Assembly (NCBI GenBank): GCA_037576195.1
Contig: JAQZDE010000083.1
Location: forward strand, 62,001 to 126,000
DNA from: Phytoseiulus persimilis
Taxonomy: Eukaryota > Arthropoda > Arachnida > Mesostigmata > Phytoseiidae
Direction: 5' to 3'
Length of the DNA: 64,000 nucleotides
Each line of letters opens with the position of its first letter. Position 1 is the first letter of the stretch. Below are positions 24,501 to 36,700 of the stretch, one piece after another. The notes under the pieces are model-generated. The model worked only from the letters and a program-made list of their open reading frames with translations, ran no database searches and had not been told where the DNA came from. A program made the position numbers and the translations under genes.

Positions 24501-27500
24501 TATCTCTACAAAACCAAAATGCCAACTCACCTCACTGTCCTACAAATAAGAAGAAAAGAAGCGAAATTAGTCAAACGGCACAACAGCAACAATTCTAAAA
24601 CCGATGCAATCTATGAATTTTCCACCAATAACCACCACGCATCACATCCGAAAGCGATTGATCAGCGAGCGGTTCACGAAATGGGAGTTGGAATCAAGGA
24701 ACTAGTTCTTTGAGCAGATATTCGGCCAGCATTCTCACACGACTATCAAACTTCGATTTTTCTGAAGGGGATTCTCCAATTGTGACTCTGGTGAATTTCC
24801 CCGAAAGTCGCCCCAAAATGCTTTTCATGGACTACAAGCGTTGCATTCGCAGGAATATGGAGAGGGTCTCCCTCGAGCAATCGTCTCCGCTAAGAAATCT
24901 CGAACTTCATCAGGACTACCAAGGTCGTCGTGGGCAACGTAGGATAGACGCTACCGTACCTCACTGTTTCGATCATCTTCGCTCTCATACTGGATCTTAT
25001 TATTGTGCTTCAGGCCGTTGTCGATTGATGGGACGCTCATGTGATCTCTGAAAAGATTAAACTCCAAGTGGGAACACGACCGAACAACCGCAGCTCGAAG
25101 GTTCGAGCTCTCGTTCGGTTGCATTGAATTGGTTTAGCACAATCTACCTGTTCAGCGCAACGGGCCTCTTTTGTTTGAGAGTAGGAGATCCATTGAGAGA
25201 GGGATCATTGGAAGAGTTTGGGCTTCCTTTGATTTGACCTTTTTCATGGGAATGGCTATGACCGTGTCCCCCGTGGGAATGTCCGTGTTCTGGGAAATGT
25301 TTCAAAGGCGATTAAATACACTGGCATTTGCGAGCGATTTTGAAACTTCCAGAAGGAGCGATCATGGCGGATTCTCGATACTTCCGCTTCCACGGAAATG
25401 GAACTTCTCCTCAAACGAGAGTCGAAAAAGAGGTGATGGAGTTTAGGTTGAGCTGCTCTAAATTGAATGTGGTGGCAATACCGTGGAATAGGAAGAGTCC
25501 AATGATGTTGATAACTAGACCGGCGACGCCGACGCAGAGTATGAGAGCGGGTTCATCGATAGTCTCGGGTTTGTAGAATCTGAAATTTAACACGTTCATT
25601 GGGAAAATATACTTCTCGGCCGAGTAGCATCTAGCTCGCTCGAAAAGTGAACGGGTATCTGGATAGATTCAGTTTCTCTCAATGTAAATGAATCCAATCC
25701 GAGTTGTTGGACCTCAATGGACCTTGATTGAACTGTTGGATTCTGAAATATTTCCTGGTCTCCGCCAAACTGCAGACAAGCCCCTCCAAAACCCGCGTAG
25801 TCAGCAATTTTAGCTGAGACGGACTAGGTTCGTCATCCCACGCACACGTGAAAGGAAGATCCCGACTCGCTCAATGAAATCATGTACATCGAGCTGGAGC
25901 ATCACGGCTCACATCGAGTGTTTCGAAGGTTTCGGAAAGCCACTGAGTTCTTTGCCTTGTGAGACTGTCGTGGGAAGGCGATCTTAATAGGATGGTCTTT
26001 GTTCGCAGAGGAAAGAGCCAGCGAATATACACATGCTCATCGAAGCGAGCATCGCCACAGCCGTCATCGATTCCCAGATCGCGCGCTTCTAGAGCAGCAA
26101 TATCTCTCGAGGGAGAATATCTTTCTGAATCGTCTCACGTACGCTTCCACGACGCTGGAGCTTCGTTTACGTTTGCGCGCCCGACGAACGGAATCCGACG
26201 TCTCTCGCGCGTGACGCAACAACAGAAGAGTCATAATTAAGAAAACGTACGCCCCCGTAGTGTGCGCGGGGAGAGCAGAACGATATTTTGCTTTCGGTAA
26301 CGAGTTCCAAGAAAATTGAAGAGTAATGGAGCGATTTCTTACCGTTTCAAACTTTCAACAAGGATTGAGAAGCACAATGCCACCAGGAAAACAGCATTCA
26401 CTAACGCTCCCAGCACCTGAAAATGAGAGTTCCTCGATGATTCTGGACTTCCTTCATCTTCAACATCAGTCACGGAAATTCAGCGCTTTCACAGCTGACT
26501 AATTCGGAAGACCCAGTTGACAAACCTCAGCTCGAGCCCAGCCGAATGTATTTTTCGACCATTTCTTCGGTGACATTTTTATCGACATGAAGGCCACGAT
26601 CTGGAAAGTGAGAGAACGCCTCGTCATCCAGGGATTGTTCCATCTTCTGCTCGTTACTCTGGTACACCGCTATATAAGGAGTCGGGGGCGAGCTCAGGAG
26701 CCTAAAGCTGAAACCACGGGGATCCATTTTCGTCGGGAACTCTCGATTTCGCGGACTGTATCGCAAGTGAAAGCCGAGCTTTGGCTCAGGAGATATGCAT
26801 CGGGCAGCTTCATCCGTTATCAGGTTCCACTCGTACGATAACCAGGGCTGTTTCGCCCCTGAAAGCCTTGGAGTTCAGCTTAGTAACACGCGCATAAGTG
26901 GCTTCGCCAAGTAGGTTCCCCACCCGACTCCACATAGATGATCTTGAAGAGACATCTGGGCAAGATCAATGATTTTCAATAGCATCCACCTGAAGACATG
27001 AGTGATTCGAGAACAAAGCAAAGAGGGTTGCTCCTAAGGCTTAGGAACCAACGCATGCATTGTTTTAGGGCATTGGCCAGACAGAGTCGGAGATGGTTCT
27101 GTTAAGTAATACGGATTGCAGTTGTCTCATTCGGCGAGGGACATGTAGCTTCAACCAGAACCACGACGGCGAAGCTGATGACGACGACGACGCCAATTAC
27201 AGCGTATGGTGTTAAGCACATAGCTAAGTTATTCTTCCTTTTGAAATTCGGACAGAAGCTCAAGGTCGAAGGAGGTTTGTTCGAGTTTGTATGGCAGCCC
27301 TCTCGCCACGCGGCTGAAGCACGCTCCTTCGGCTGTTCCGAATTTCTGTGGGTGGATGGTTGAACGCATGAACGATAGTCTTGGAAGAGCTTTCGATGGA
27401 GACAGACTACGAAACGGAGCGCTTATGTAACAAAGGCGAGTGTCTATGGACGACGGTGAAGCGGTGAGCGCGTCGCGAAGAGAAAGCCACAGGGCGCGCG

Positions 27501-30500
27501 AAGAACTGTCAGATGCAGGGTCGCTCACCCCAGAAAAAACCGAACACGTTCCAAATCGAAAACTCTTCTGCTTCTTACAGTCACAGGAAGCGCTTCCCTT
27601 CGGGGAATGCTGTTCCAAGTCCAGCCACCGATCTCTAAGCTCCCAAGAGCCCAAAATCGTGTGCTAAGTCGAGCCGCATGCGGCCGTGCGCCAGCGCGGC
27701 CCTTCGAACGCCACGAAGAGAAATATCCCGGCCTGTACACAGTCTTCTCATATTGCAGCTGGAAGAAGGCGCATTCGATTTTCTTGGTCAACAACTCCGG
27801 GGCAGAGTCCTGTGCACAGGAATGGATGGCGCAGAAGCGTTCGAAATCAGAATATGCGTGACCATCGAAGACCAGTCGCGCGTGTAGGAACTAATAATCG
27901 CGAGCAGGCGATCTTCAAGAACCGCGGGACTCATGTCAGATTCCACGACGGCTTTCTCCCTCAACGAGAGCTCCTCGGGGCCAGCCCTGAGAGATTTTGT
28001 GAAAGTTCGAAACTTTTCCACTGTGTGGCGCCCATGACTTTCTCTCCTGCTGCACGACCGATTTCTTGGAGCGATGTCTTTTCTCCTATTATCATGGACT
28101 GCGGTACAGTTTCTTGAAGATGACGCCTGGATTCGAATTAATGGGAATGTGGGAGAGGCGAATCATTCGCAAAAATTTGACGAAGTTCTCTGACCAGCGT
28201 CGAATCTCTTTCCGGCATCTATAAGAACGGGATCCGAGCTCCGGTCGAGGCTTACCGATGAACCTTGAGAGGTGAACTTAGCCGAAGGTGACATGGGCGA
28301 TGGCTACTGGGTCAAGTGTCGCTTGACTGAATCTGAAAATGCCATCAGCATGGCACACTGCTGAGCGTCCACTCACCGCCGAGCGTTGAACTCCGTCATC
28401 GAAGCATTCAATAACCTTCAGATTCGTCCCACGTGAGCCGCTCCAGAATCTCTCAGAACGCCATTACGACACTCTTAATCACCGGTGTGCACGGAGCCGA
28501 AATGGGCCATTGTGAAATTGTGACGGCCCGCCTCCGGGATGCAGATTTGGAGATTCCAAAGAGTTCCTAGTTCGGATGTGATTCGCCGTGAATTCAGGAT
28601 ATTGTCGCTGTTCACTCCGCGGCCACGATCTCGGATGAATTCCCTGAGGAATCGGGCTCTTGCTCGGAGTCTTCGTTGGCGGATCTGTTTCTGAATGGCT
28701 TAAGCTGGTCCCCTGTCCGAATTCCGCTCCACGCGCAGGATCTCCGAAGCTCGGTTTCCCGCGAGAATTGAAATCCGGCTACGAGAACCTTCGGAATGTC
28801 CTCGGGATTGCCCCACATCAGGACGCCTGGATTGGCGGACGTGCATCACGAAAGGATAATACTCCCCGGCGAATCGCACCGCGTGCAGCGACGACGCCTG
28901 GTTATTGGCTCCATTTTTGGTGATGGAGTCGTCCACTCACGAACATGTACGATGTTGGCATCAAGTTGCACGATTGAGCGCGTCTCATCAGGAGATCCCT
29001 GTGGGTTTGTTGCTTTCTGTATTCATCCTCGACGGTTGCCAAAGTTGGCATCCGTTCCGGAAAAACACCTGTTCAAGCCCACTGCCACAGATTCACTTCC
29101 GTCGTTCTCGCGAAAGTGCTGCGAACACCAGATAGAAGAACAAACGCAGCAATACCACGACGGTGGGCCGCGAACATTGGTGGGCGACGTGCAACTGCGC
29201 ACAGAAGAGCACGAATCAAGCCTCCAGTTTTCACTACTGCGGAGAATGCGTCCTAGCTCTCAACGGATCCCGTTCAATGCCATCGGATCCAGAGTGTACG
29301 TCAACAGCTCCGATTTCCAATACGCACGATGAACAACTCTGCAGACCACGTCTCCCACTATGAAGCTCTGCAGACGGTGTAAACGAGAACGGTAACTTTC
29401 GTGGCATTACAACACGAAATTTCCAATCCGATAGATAAAGAACTTTGATGCCGAGAGAAGAACGAACTTGTAACCAGACAGGTACGGTGATGCGTAAATT
29501 CAAGAGTTCGTTGGACCGGTCTCGGCTTACCCCGAAGTCCGAAACTCGACGATGCCTGAATGTCGGAAGCGGAATGAGAGAGCTCCGAAACAATCCTTCC
29601 TGGCGGGTACTGCTCATCCGAGCTCCTTAATCGAAGGGGCTATCACCCACACACGATTTTAACCACAAAGAAATGTTCGGTTCAGTGGATTAATTTGGCC
29701 TCCCGGAAGTCCGGCGATAGTTCGTTCATTCCGAATCTTCCAACGAGAGCACAAAAAAAACGTTCGGGTCCGAAGGTGCCGTCGGGACTCGAGAGCTCTT
29801 CTGATTTGAAAAAGTGGAGTGGCGCTCAGCTCGTTGGCATAACCGCGTATCACGCAGCATGCGGGAAACTTGCCGAGGTGGGCAGTGTTCATTCCCCTCG
29901 TCGAGAATGGCAGAGAACGGAGCTCATAACTTTGCTTTGATTGGTATCCTCTGGATACGACGGGCCTGCCTCAATCGCGCAATTTCGCGTGACTCCTCCC
30001 CCATTGAACACGTGGAGCAATCTGAAGCTTCAATTCCGTCCCGAGGAACGTGATGTGAAGAACGATTTCAATCCAAAGTTCCTCTTTGGCATCCGTCACT
30101 GGTGATTTGTTTGCATCCCAAACGGAGATAGAACATTTAGCTGCCCATGTGAGCTCTCCCAAGCGGTCCAAACAGTTTCGATCTGGTTTTCTTCGACTGG
30201 ATGGATGAACACTACTTTCTACGATCGATTTGTGTTATGAAACTTACGAGATTCCAACGACTAATCGTTCTCGCTGTAAAATCTTAGCTAACTTCGCAAG
30301 ATTCCACGCGAACAAGCTCTTGGATTGCATTATTGGAAAAAGTTTCCCTAAGGATACCCGAACGTGAGCTATGGGAACTATTCGCGTTCGACTGGATCGC
30401 ACCACGCGGACGCCCGTGTTGGCGCGATATGACGTTTCTGTTCAACCATAAGTGCCAGATACTGTTACCGCCTTGTCTCCCAGTCACGCACGTATAGCCC

Positions 30501-30719
30501 ACGAGACGGTAGCATATCCGAATCATGTCTTATTTGGTGAATCTAGGGCTCGGAAACGCGCGAAACTCCACTCACCAGTGAAACCACATCGGAGAGCATG
30601 TGGAAACTGTCCGCCACCAAAGCCATCGAGTTGGTGACGTAACCGACGATGATTTCCACGAGGAAGAAGCCCGCCGTGAGGACGAACATCATAATGAGGC
30701 GACATTTTCTGCCCTCCAT
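21578..30719 (-). CDS. Zinc transporter of the ZnT1 type (SLC30 / cation diffusion facilitator)
   Basis: Exons in transcript order: 30719-30576, 26600-26526, 26416-26343, 25579-25482, 25289-25148, 25047-24960, 24539-24531, 23206-23198, 22707-22559, 22377-22245, 22128-21871 and 21685-21578. All frames join, giving 428 residues. It exports Zn2+ from the cytosol in exchange for H+, most likely at the plasma membrane. Six hydrophobic segments are visible. The metal-site pairs HxxxD are H40/D44 in TM2 and H237/D241 in TM5. A histidine-rich cytosolic loop at about 130-145 (HGHSHGGHGHSHSH) is followed by a Ser/Asp/Glu-rich stretch. The C-terminal domain contains GVLAVHEFHVWQL and GIHSTTIQPEF, then Cys-containing DCSLECPLDE and QKCC, which resemble the cysteine tail of ZnT1 proteins. 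That tail supports the last small exon; without the splice at 21871 the frame would run 35 codons further with no Cys pair. The first intron is about 4 kb. Confidence 0.92.
23198..23206 (-). CDS. 9-base microexon 2 of the zinc transporter (encodes DSE)
   Basis: On the minus strand the sequence reads GACAGCGAG, between a pyrimidine-rich acceptor (...GATTTTTAG) and a perfect consensus donor GTAAGT. It differs from microexon 1 by one silent base (AGT versus AGC) and is also phase 0 on both sides. Including both gives an NSE-DSE-DSE run in the cytosolic loop. Confidence 0.75.
24531..24539 (-). CDS. 9-base microexon 1 of the zinc transporter (encodes DSE)
   Basis: On the minus strand the sequence reads GACAGTGAG. 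It is preceded by a long pyrimidine tract ending in TTTGTAG and followed by GTGAGT, both strong splice signals. It sits between exons that end and begin in phase 0, so inclusion adds Asp-Ser-Glu exactly. It directly follows the exon ending in ...RNSE. Confidence 0.75.
26601..30575 (-). other. Long first intron of the zinc transporter
   Basis: Several minus-strand frames of 60-140 codons occur, for example 27229-27654, 28612-28818, 29234-29617 and 29971-30171. The last has an ordinary protein-like composition. None shows a domain I recognise, and the frames shift repeatedly without splice signals, as in a decayed mobile element or chance. A (GAC)n-like run lies near 27180. Long first introns often carry enhancers, but nothing specific is visible. 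Confidence 0.35.
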
Positions 30720-33700
30720 CTTATCGGCTTTGTTGACTTACACTGACGAGAACGGAGGTTGAGCCTGGAACAATTAGTCCGCCGTCAACGCTTTGTGGCG
30801 GATTAAAATATAAAGTATTCGTCAAGCTGTTCGGCGTCTAAAATCTACTCACCGTTATTGGACCGTGAAGACAAAAAAAAAGATCGTTGCCAATTTACCC
30901 GCAGAGATCTAACTGCGCTCCGAATCAAACTCGCTTCTCGAGGCCTGCTGTGTTGGAGCTTCGAAATACTATCTGGTGGTTGAAACTCCCGGAGATTTCG
31001 TGGCCATCATGGGCCGTGCCTGCAATCAAAGGAGAAGTTAGTCTAGCAAGCGGACAGAGTCGAGACCGATTCCGAAATGAAAGATGTCTCGGAGCCTTAG
31101 CCACGTCGTTCCCGATTCGAACAATCTTCGGCCAGTTGTGGTATTTCACTTAGAGATCAAATATCTCCAGGAGAATCTTCGGAGCGTGGAGTCTTCAAAC
31201 GGAAGGAGGATGGAACAGAAAATCGAACCGTTCTTGTGTCAATATCGAGTTGGTCCGCGAGACCTACGATCCAAGAATGGCGCAAAAATAGGCACCGCCC
31301 CATACACGCGTCTTCGCATTTTTCGTGAAATCACTCAGATCGAGGAAAGTTCTCTGAATTTTTACTGTTTCCAGCGATCTGGGAGCCGCACTTCCCCCGC
31401 AATCACCATTCGGAGTGACAAAAGGAGTGACGGTCTCGGGGCTTCCTTGCAAATTACGATGGAATCCTGATTCTAAGCAGAGAAATTTCACCGCGAAGCG
31501 AACTCGTTGAAATCGGAGAAGACGTCTCTTTCAAGAAAACGTCTCGGAGACAATATCCCAGAGTCGTGCTCGTGGGATCGCTCAGGAAGTTGAGCGAACC
31601 ATGCGAAGAGATGAGGAAGAGGCTGAGATGTTGTTCAGCAACTGTAGGCTTCGAATTTCGCTGAACTGGACGTTACAGAGCCAACCGAGTTTACTCCATC
31701 TCGAAGCTCTCAACCCGGATCACGGAAGAGCACCAGGAATGCAAACGAAGAGAACCTTAAAACACGAGTCACGAATCCAGAGCATAACTATGATAAATAT
31801 GTAAGGGCGATTTATGTTTGCTTTGCCGCCGACCCGTACCGTACCAGTCGACGTCGCGCCACTGGCGGCAGTCAAGGAGCTCCTTTTCGAGCACGTACGC
31901 CACGAAATGTTGCGAAAAATCCCGGGGGGATTTTTTCCTAATGCGGGAGAGACAAGTAGAACGTTCAGAACGCGGCGCTTCTGCGACAGTTCCATCAGCG
32001 CAGCGCCCGATCCAACGGCCAGAAAATCCATCAAATTCGCAAGCGCCAAGAGTGATGCTCACGCAGACGTGGCTCCGGGATTGTTCTATCATTGACGCGC
32101 GTCTTGCACCAAGGCTCACATTGAACAGAAACACGACTGGAAAGCAGTCTCGAAGACGACTTCGAATTTTGGATCTAACTCGGTGGCTCTGTTCGTCTGA
32201 GTGCGGCCAACCATCGAGGGTGAATCGGCCTGCTCCGACCGAGCGGAGCGCGAAATCGAAATCGCTTATTCGATTTCGAGGCATTGATTAGATCCGCTTG
32301 CACGGGAATACACACTCGCCGACTGACGATCTTTCGCGGGAGAACTCGGATAGAAGTTTGCCATCATCACCTCCGCGTACGATCATATGCTCTGGAAATT
32401 CATAGGGCAATCGGAGCACGTACTCATGAACCTCTCAAAAATGGTATGGGAACGCTTGGCGGGAGGGGAGACAACGCCATTTAATGTTCAGCAATGGGGC
32501 TCTAATATGGAATTTCCGATATCACTTCCAAGCTCCGCACTCGAAGAAGTCGCATTCCGCATGCATATCATGACCGTTTCCAATAGGCATTCCGAATGTA
32601 CCATCCGAAGAGGCTGACTAGCGAAGACACCGAGCGTGATGGAAGATATTTTCGAGGTTACGAGACGAGTCATCAGACACAGTGCGGGGAAAGTACGAAT
32701 ACCTCATGAGATCACAATCTGTCTCGTGGAGCCGATATCAGCCTGGTTCTCTCCGAACTAATTCGACTCGGAAAGAATTTACCAGACAGACCGTTGAATT
32801 CTTCCCCTGCCCTTCTTTGCTGCCTTTCTTTGTGCAGCCTAACTGGCACGCTCACTCTGTGGTTCCTTTGCTTGGGAGTCGGCTCTTTCATACGGATTGG
32901 AGACGGAGGAAAACGTCCGATATCAACGTGAACGAATGCCCCCGTTCCTCGTCAAACTTCCAAGTTTTTTACATAAATCGGCACTTATACAGACTTTTCT
33001 GGGCTATAACTTGGTTTCTAGAACTGTGGTCGTAGATTATTGACGTCAACAGAGCGGTTGCGAGCGATGCTCCCCTCTTTTCCCATGGCTCCTCCCTTTG
33101 CGGATGGCTCCCCTCTATTCCCATTTTCCAGAGAGCAGGAGCGACTAGAAATGGGGATGACCTTGACAAGGCCTTCCATGTACTTGTAAAGGTTAGTGGT
33201 AGAAGCAGCGGCTGTGGCGACAGCAGCGCGATCACATAAAAACGTCAAGATTGCTTTTCTTCGCTTCCAACTCTCGGTGTATCTCGGCATATTTCTCCAG
33301 TTATCATGTTCAGTAGCTCGACTGATTCCATCGAGAGGAAGCGAGCCAGAGGAATAAAAACACTGCAGTAAACGCAGACGCCGCGACGCTGCGTCGATGT
33401 TCGAAAGAGCTGCCACGTCTTTCTTTCATCCGGGTTTCGGAGAATCGGAAGCATTAGTCGACGGAACGAGAGACTACGAGAGAAAACAGAGAGACCAGAC
33501 GGATTCGAGGGAATGGGTTTTGAGGCGTTTCTCTCCGCTCGGAGGAACCTCCATGCCTGAAGTAGGAGTTCGGTCGCCGACGGTGAAACGAGGGAAAGTA
33601 TTCGGGGAGCTCGCTTGGAGTCATCGCTGTTATCGAATAGATCAGATCCTCGTTCCCCAGATGATGAACTTCCTCCTCCGTGAGTCGATATTCCAGAATC

Positions 33701-36700
33701 GTCCCTCCGAATCTCGCTACTCGAATCCATCTCGCTCTACTCGATTTGACTCGAACCCAGCGAACCGGAACAATGAACGCACCGAGTAAGAACCAGACCG
33801 AAACGCGAACGCTGAGGACAATTTTCTAGGGCATTTCCGAGAAGAGCCACTAAGAGCACACGAAACGGTGTCGAGCACGCTGGATGGAGAGCTCACTTCG
33901 AACGACGCGCTTCAAAAGTTGTTCCGCTGACACCACATCCAGGGCATAGCTGAGATGATACTTATAGAGTTGAGTAGTCCAACCATCCTTTAGATAAAAT
34001 GTCTGTCCATCAACGATCCCTTCGTTCAGCCAATCTGTCAGCCGGTTAACGGGCTCGCGAGCTCGCTTGCGGTAGTGTTTTCCACCTCACTCAAAAGCAG
34101 TGCGTCGTTATCAACACTTGCCAACGATATCTCCGAGGAAGCCACGATGCCCAACACGCCGACCCGGAGTTCAGGAGCCAGCGCTTTGATCGATCACCCA
34201 GTTCAAGCAAACACGCCGATGTCTCCCAGAAAGTCGCGGCAGGACGGAAGTGTGAATGAAGCGAACGGTTTCGCCGGTCTTGAACACATCGGAGCCGAGG
34301 CAGCATTGAGACAGCGACAGCAGCACCCCAAATTGTAGAGCATCAAATCTATATTCGAGCAGTATTTAGCTGTCCTTGTCCTTCGAAACAGACATCTTGA
34401 ACAGATCGCGAGTGAAGCGACACTCTCCCGGCTCCTGTACCTCATTAGCTAATTATGAATTATTATAATGGCCCGTTTTCCACCGAACATTTTTCTTCTG
34501 TTGGGGCTTCTAATAACTCGGGGATGGCGTTCACCATCCGGATCGATGGAGTTTACTTCCGACGAAAAAGGCTATATCATCGGCTACGCGACTCAGCCGT
34601 CTTGCGGGAGAGCGCCATGCGGGAAAGCGGAAACTGTCGTCTCCATTCTGCGCAGCACCGTCTCATTGATGGGATCAATGCAGAAGTTGCGTAAAACATT
34701 GAGCCATCGGAGTTCCGCGAAGACATCTTCACAGTATTTCAGGTACCGGAATTCTTCGCTCGTCCACTCGGCCGACCAGAAGTCCTTATGCTCAGCTGGA
34801 ATGCATAGCATACGTCGCACAAAAACCGAAGACGCGGAAGTGCCTCAGAAGGCCTTCAAATCCAATTCATTGTATCTCTTATCGTATCTGAACACGTGAT
34901 CGCTCGATCGGCCAGAAGACACTTGATGCATATGGACCGCAGAATGGCAGAGAAAGATACCGCGACCCTCGAGATCTGTGACAATGGAAGAAATCAGTCG
35001 AGTCCGGTGTTGAGAAGAAAAGTGTAAGCGATATTCAAGGGAACGACGATATCCTCTTCGAGAGCCAGAAAACGCACGGAAAGAATCCCAGTATGCTCAA
35101 GTCCCATTACTATCGCAACTGCAGAAAACGTTTCTTCAGAGCCTGATACTGCAAATGGCTATGACATTCATTCGCGAAACTGTCGCCTCGGAGTCATGAG
35201 AGGACTAGATCGTTCGGCCAGATCGATCTCGATCAACACTCTTGAACATGCCTGAGTGCAAGTCAAAAACTCGGTTTCGGAATATCGCACTTGACAGACA
35301 CACATTTGGGATCAGCCTTCTCGGAATGGGTGTCAGGATCGAGATGGGGGAAAATTTCCGAACCCGATGTTGGCCCAAGAACCGCAAATATTTGGAACAA
35401 CTGGCACGAGTGCTACAACCACGCTTCCGCCAGAAGCCGATTCAGAAACGCCAGCCGAAAACTGTTTCTCCTTCAAGACAAGCGCTTATTGGACGACTGT
35501 AGCCCTTCACCTGCTAAACCTTCCGAAACCTGCTCGAGTTCGACAATGTTAAGTTCAATCTTCCGGGGGACGCCCCGCCATGACAGCGTGGTCATCTGAT
35601 TGGTCAGAATATCTTGGGTAACAGAAGCTCCGTGATTTCGCTCGATCTTCCTCGCGTTTCGTCGTTCTCCTTCAGTTCATGGTCTCTCGGATCAGTTCGA
35701 GAATAGTCGGCCATTCCCGTATGAAAATCCCACAGAAATCGGACACTAGTCGAGGTGGTTAGCATTCATTGTTGTTTCATGAGCGAATTCGACACCGGTC
35801 TGATGGTAGTGGTCGTCCTTTCCTACTACGATGACTCTTCCTCCGGTCATCATGGCATTCACGCGAGTTGTCCAAGTCCAGAAGGATCTCAGGAGATCAC
35901 TTCGCCGTTTGAATAGAAGCTCTCTCAACGACTTGCTATCGCAAAATCTCTGGAATGACTCTTTCCCTGGTTGCTTCCCAACCTGCCCACTGCCGGCAGA
36001 GGGACTTCTCCCATCACTCGTTTATTCTCGTTTGAATGGTCGTCTTCTTTTCGATGGAGCGATTTTTATCGCTCCCCTCGCTTTGAATGTGAGAGAAAGT
36101 TCTTCTCAAAGTTTCTATTTTGATCTGACGTCGATTTTTCGATTTCGAAATTCCCCGAGACAACAGCGGGGACATCATCGGTGAGCATGGAGTCGACGCA
36201 GCGTTTTGGAATGTATCGAATTATTTATCAATTTTTCGCCATTCATCGTTCCATGGAGGAGTGACATCCGACCACGACTTCATCGCGTCTAAAACGCCCT
36301 TCCTTTTCGCTCATGGCTGAGGAGAAATAGAAAACGAAGTGGAGCGGGGGGTGAACCGGAGCCAGATGATTTGGGCAGCATGGTGACTGCATCATTCAAA
36401 ATCCAACTTCGTGTCTTGCTCATGACAACCTGTGGAATGAGTCAAACGATCGGCGATACTAACGTCGCTGCACATAACGACGCAAGCGTAACACCAACAT
36501 CTAAACGACCTGGGCCTTCGACATCTTTCTGAGGTTCTCGAATATTGATTGTTTTGGTTATGGTGCCACCGATTTTAGAGACGTTCTGTCTGCAGAACGG
36601 GCGATCTCTCGAGGAGGCTTGTCAGGTCCGCAGCGTAGAACTTTGCGATGCGGCGATTCGGCACGCTCTTCAAGTCCTCAAATTCTTTCGCTCGCTCAAC

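Noticed and set aside
27229..30171. Nested gene inside the zinc transporter intron
   Set aside because: Several minus-strand frames look partly protein-like, but they shift frame without splice signals and have no known domain.
31769..32291. Overlapping long frames (up to 171 codons) on both strands
   Set aside because: Three frames are open at once with Arg/Ser-rich translations. This is the pattern of a stop-poor stretch, not of a gene.
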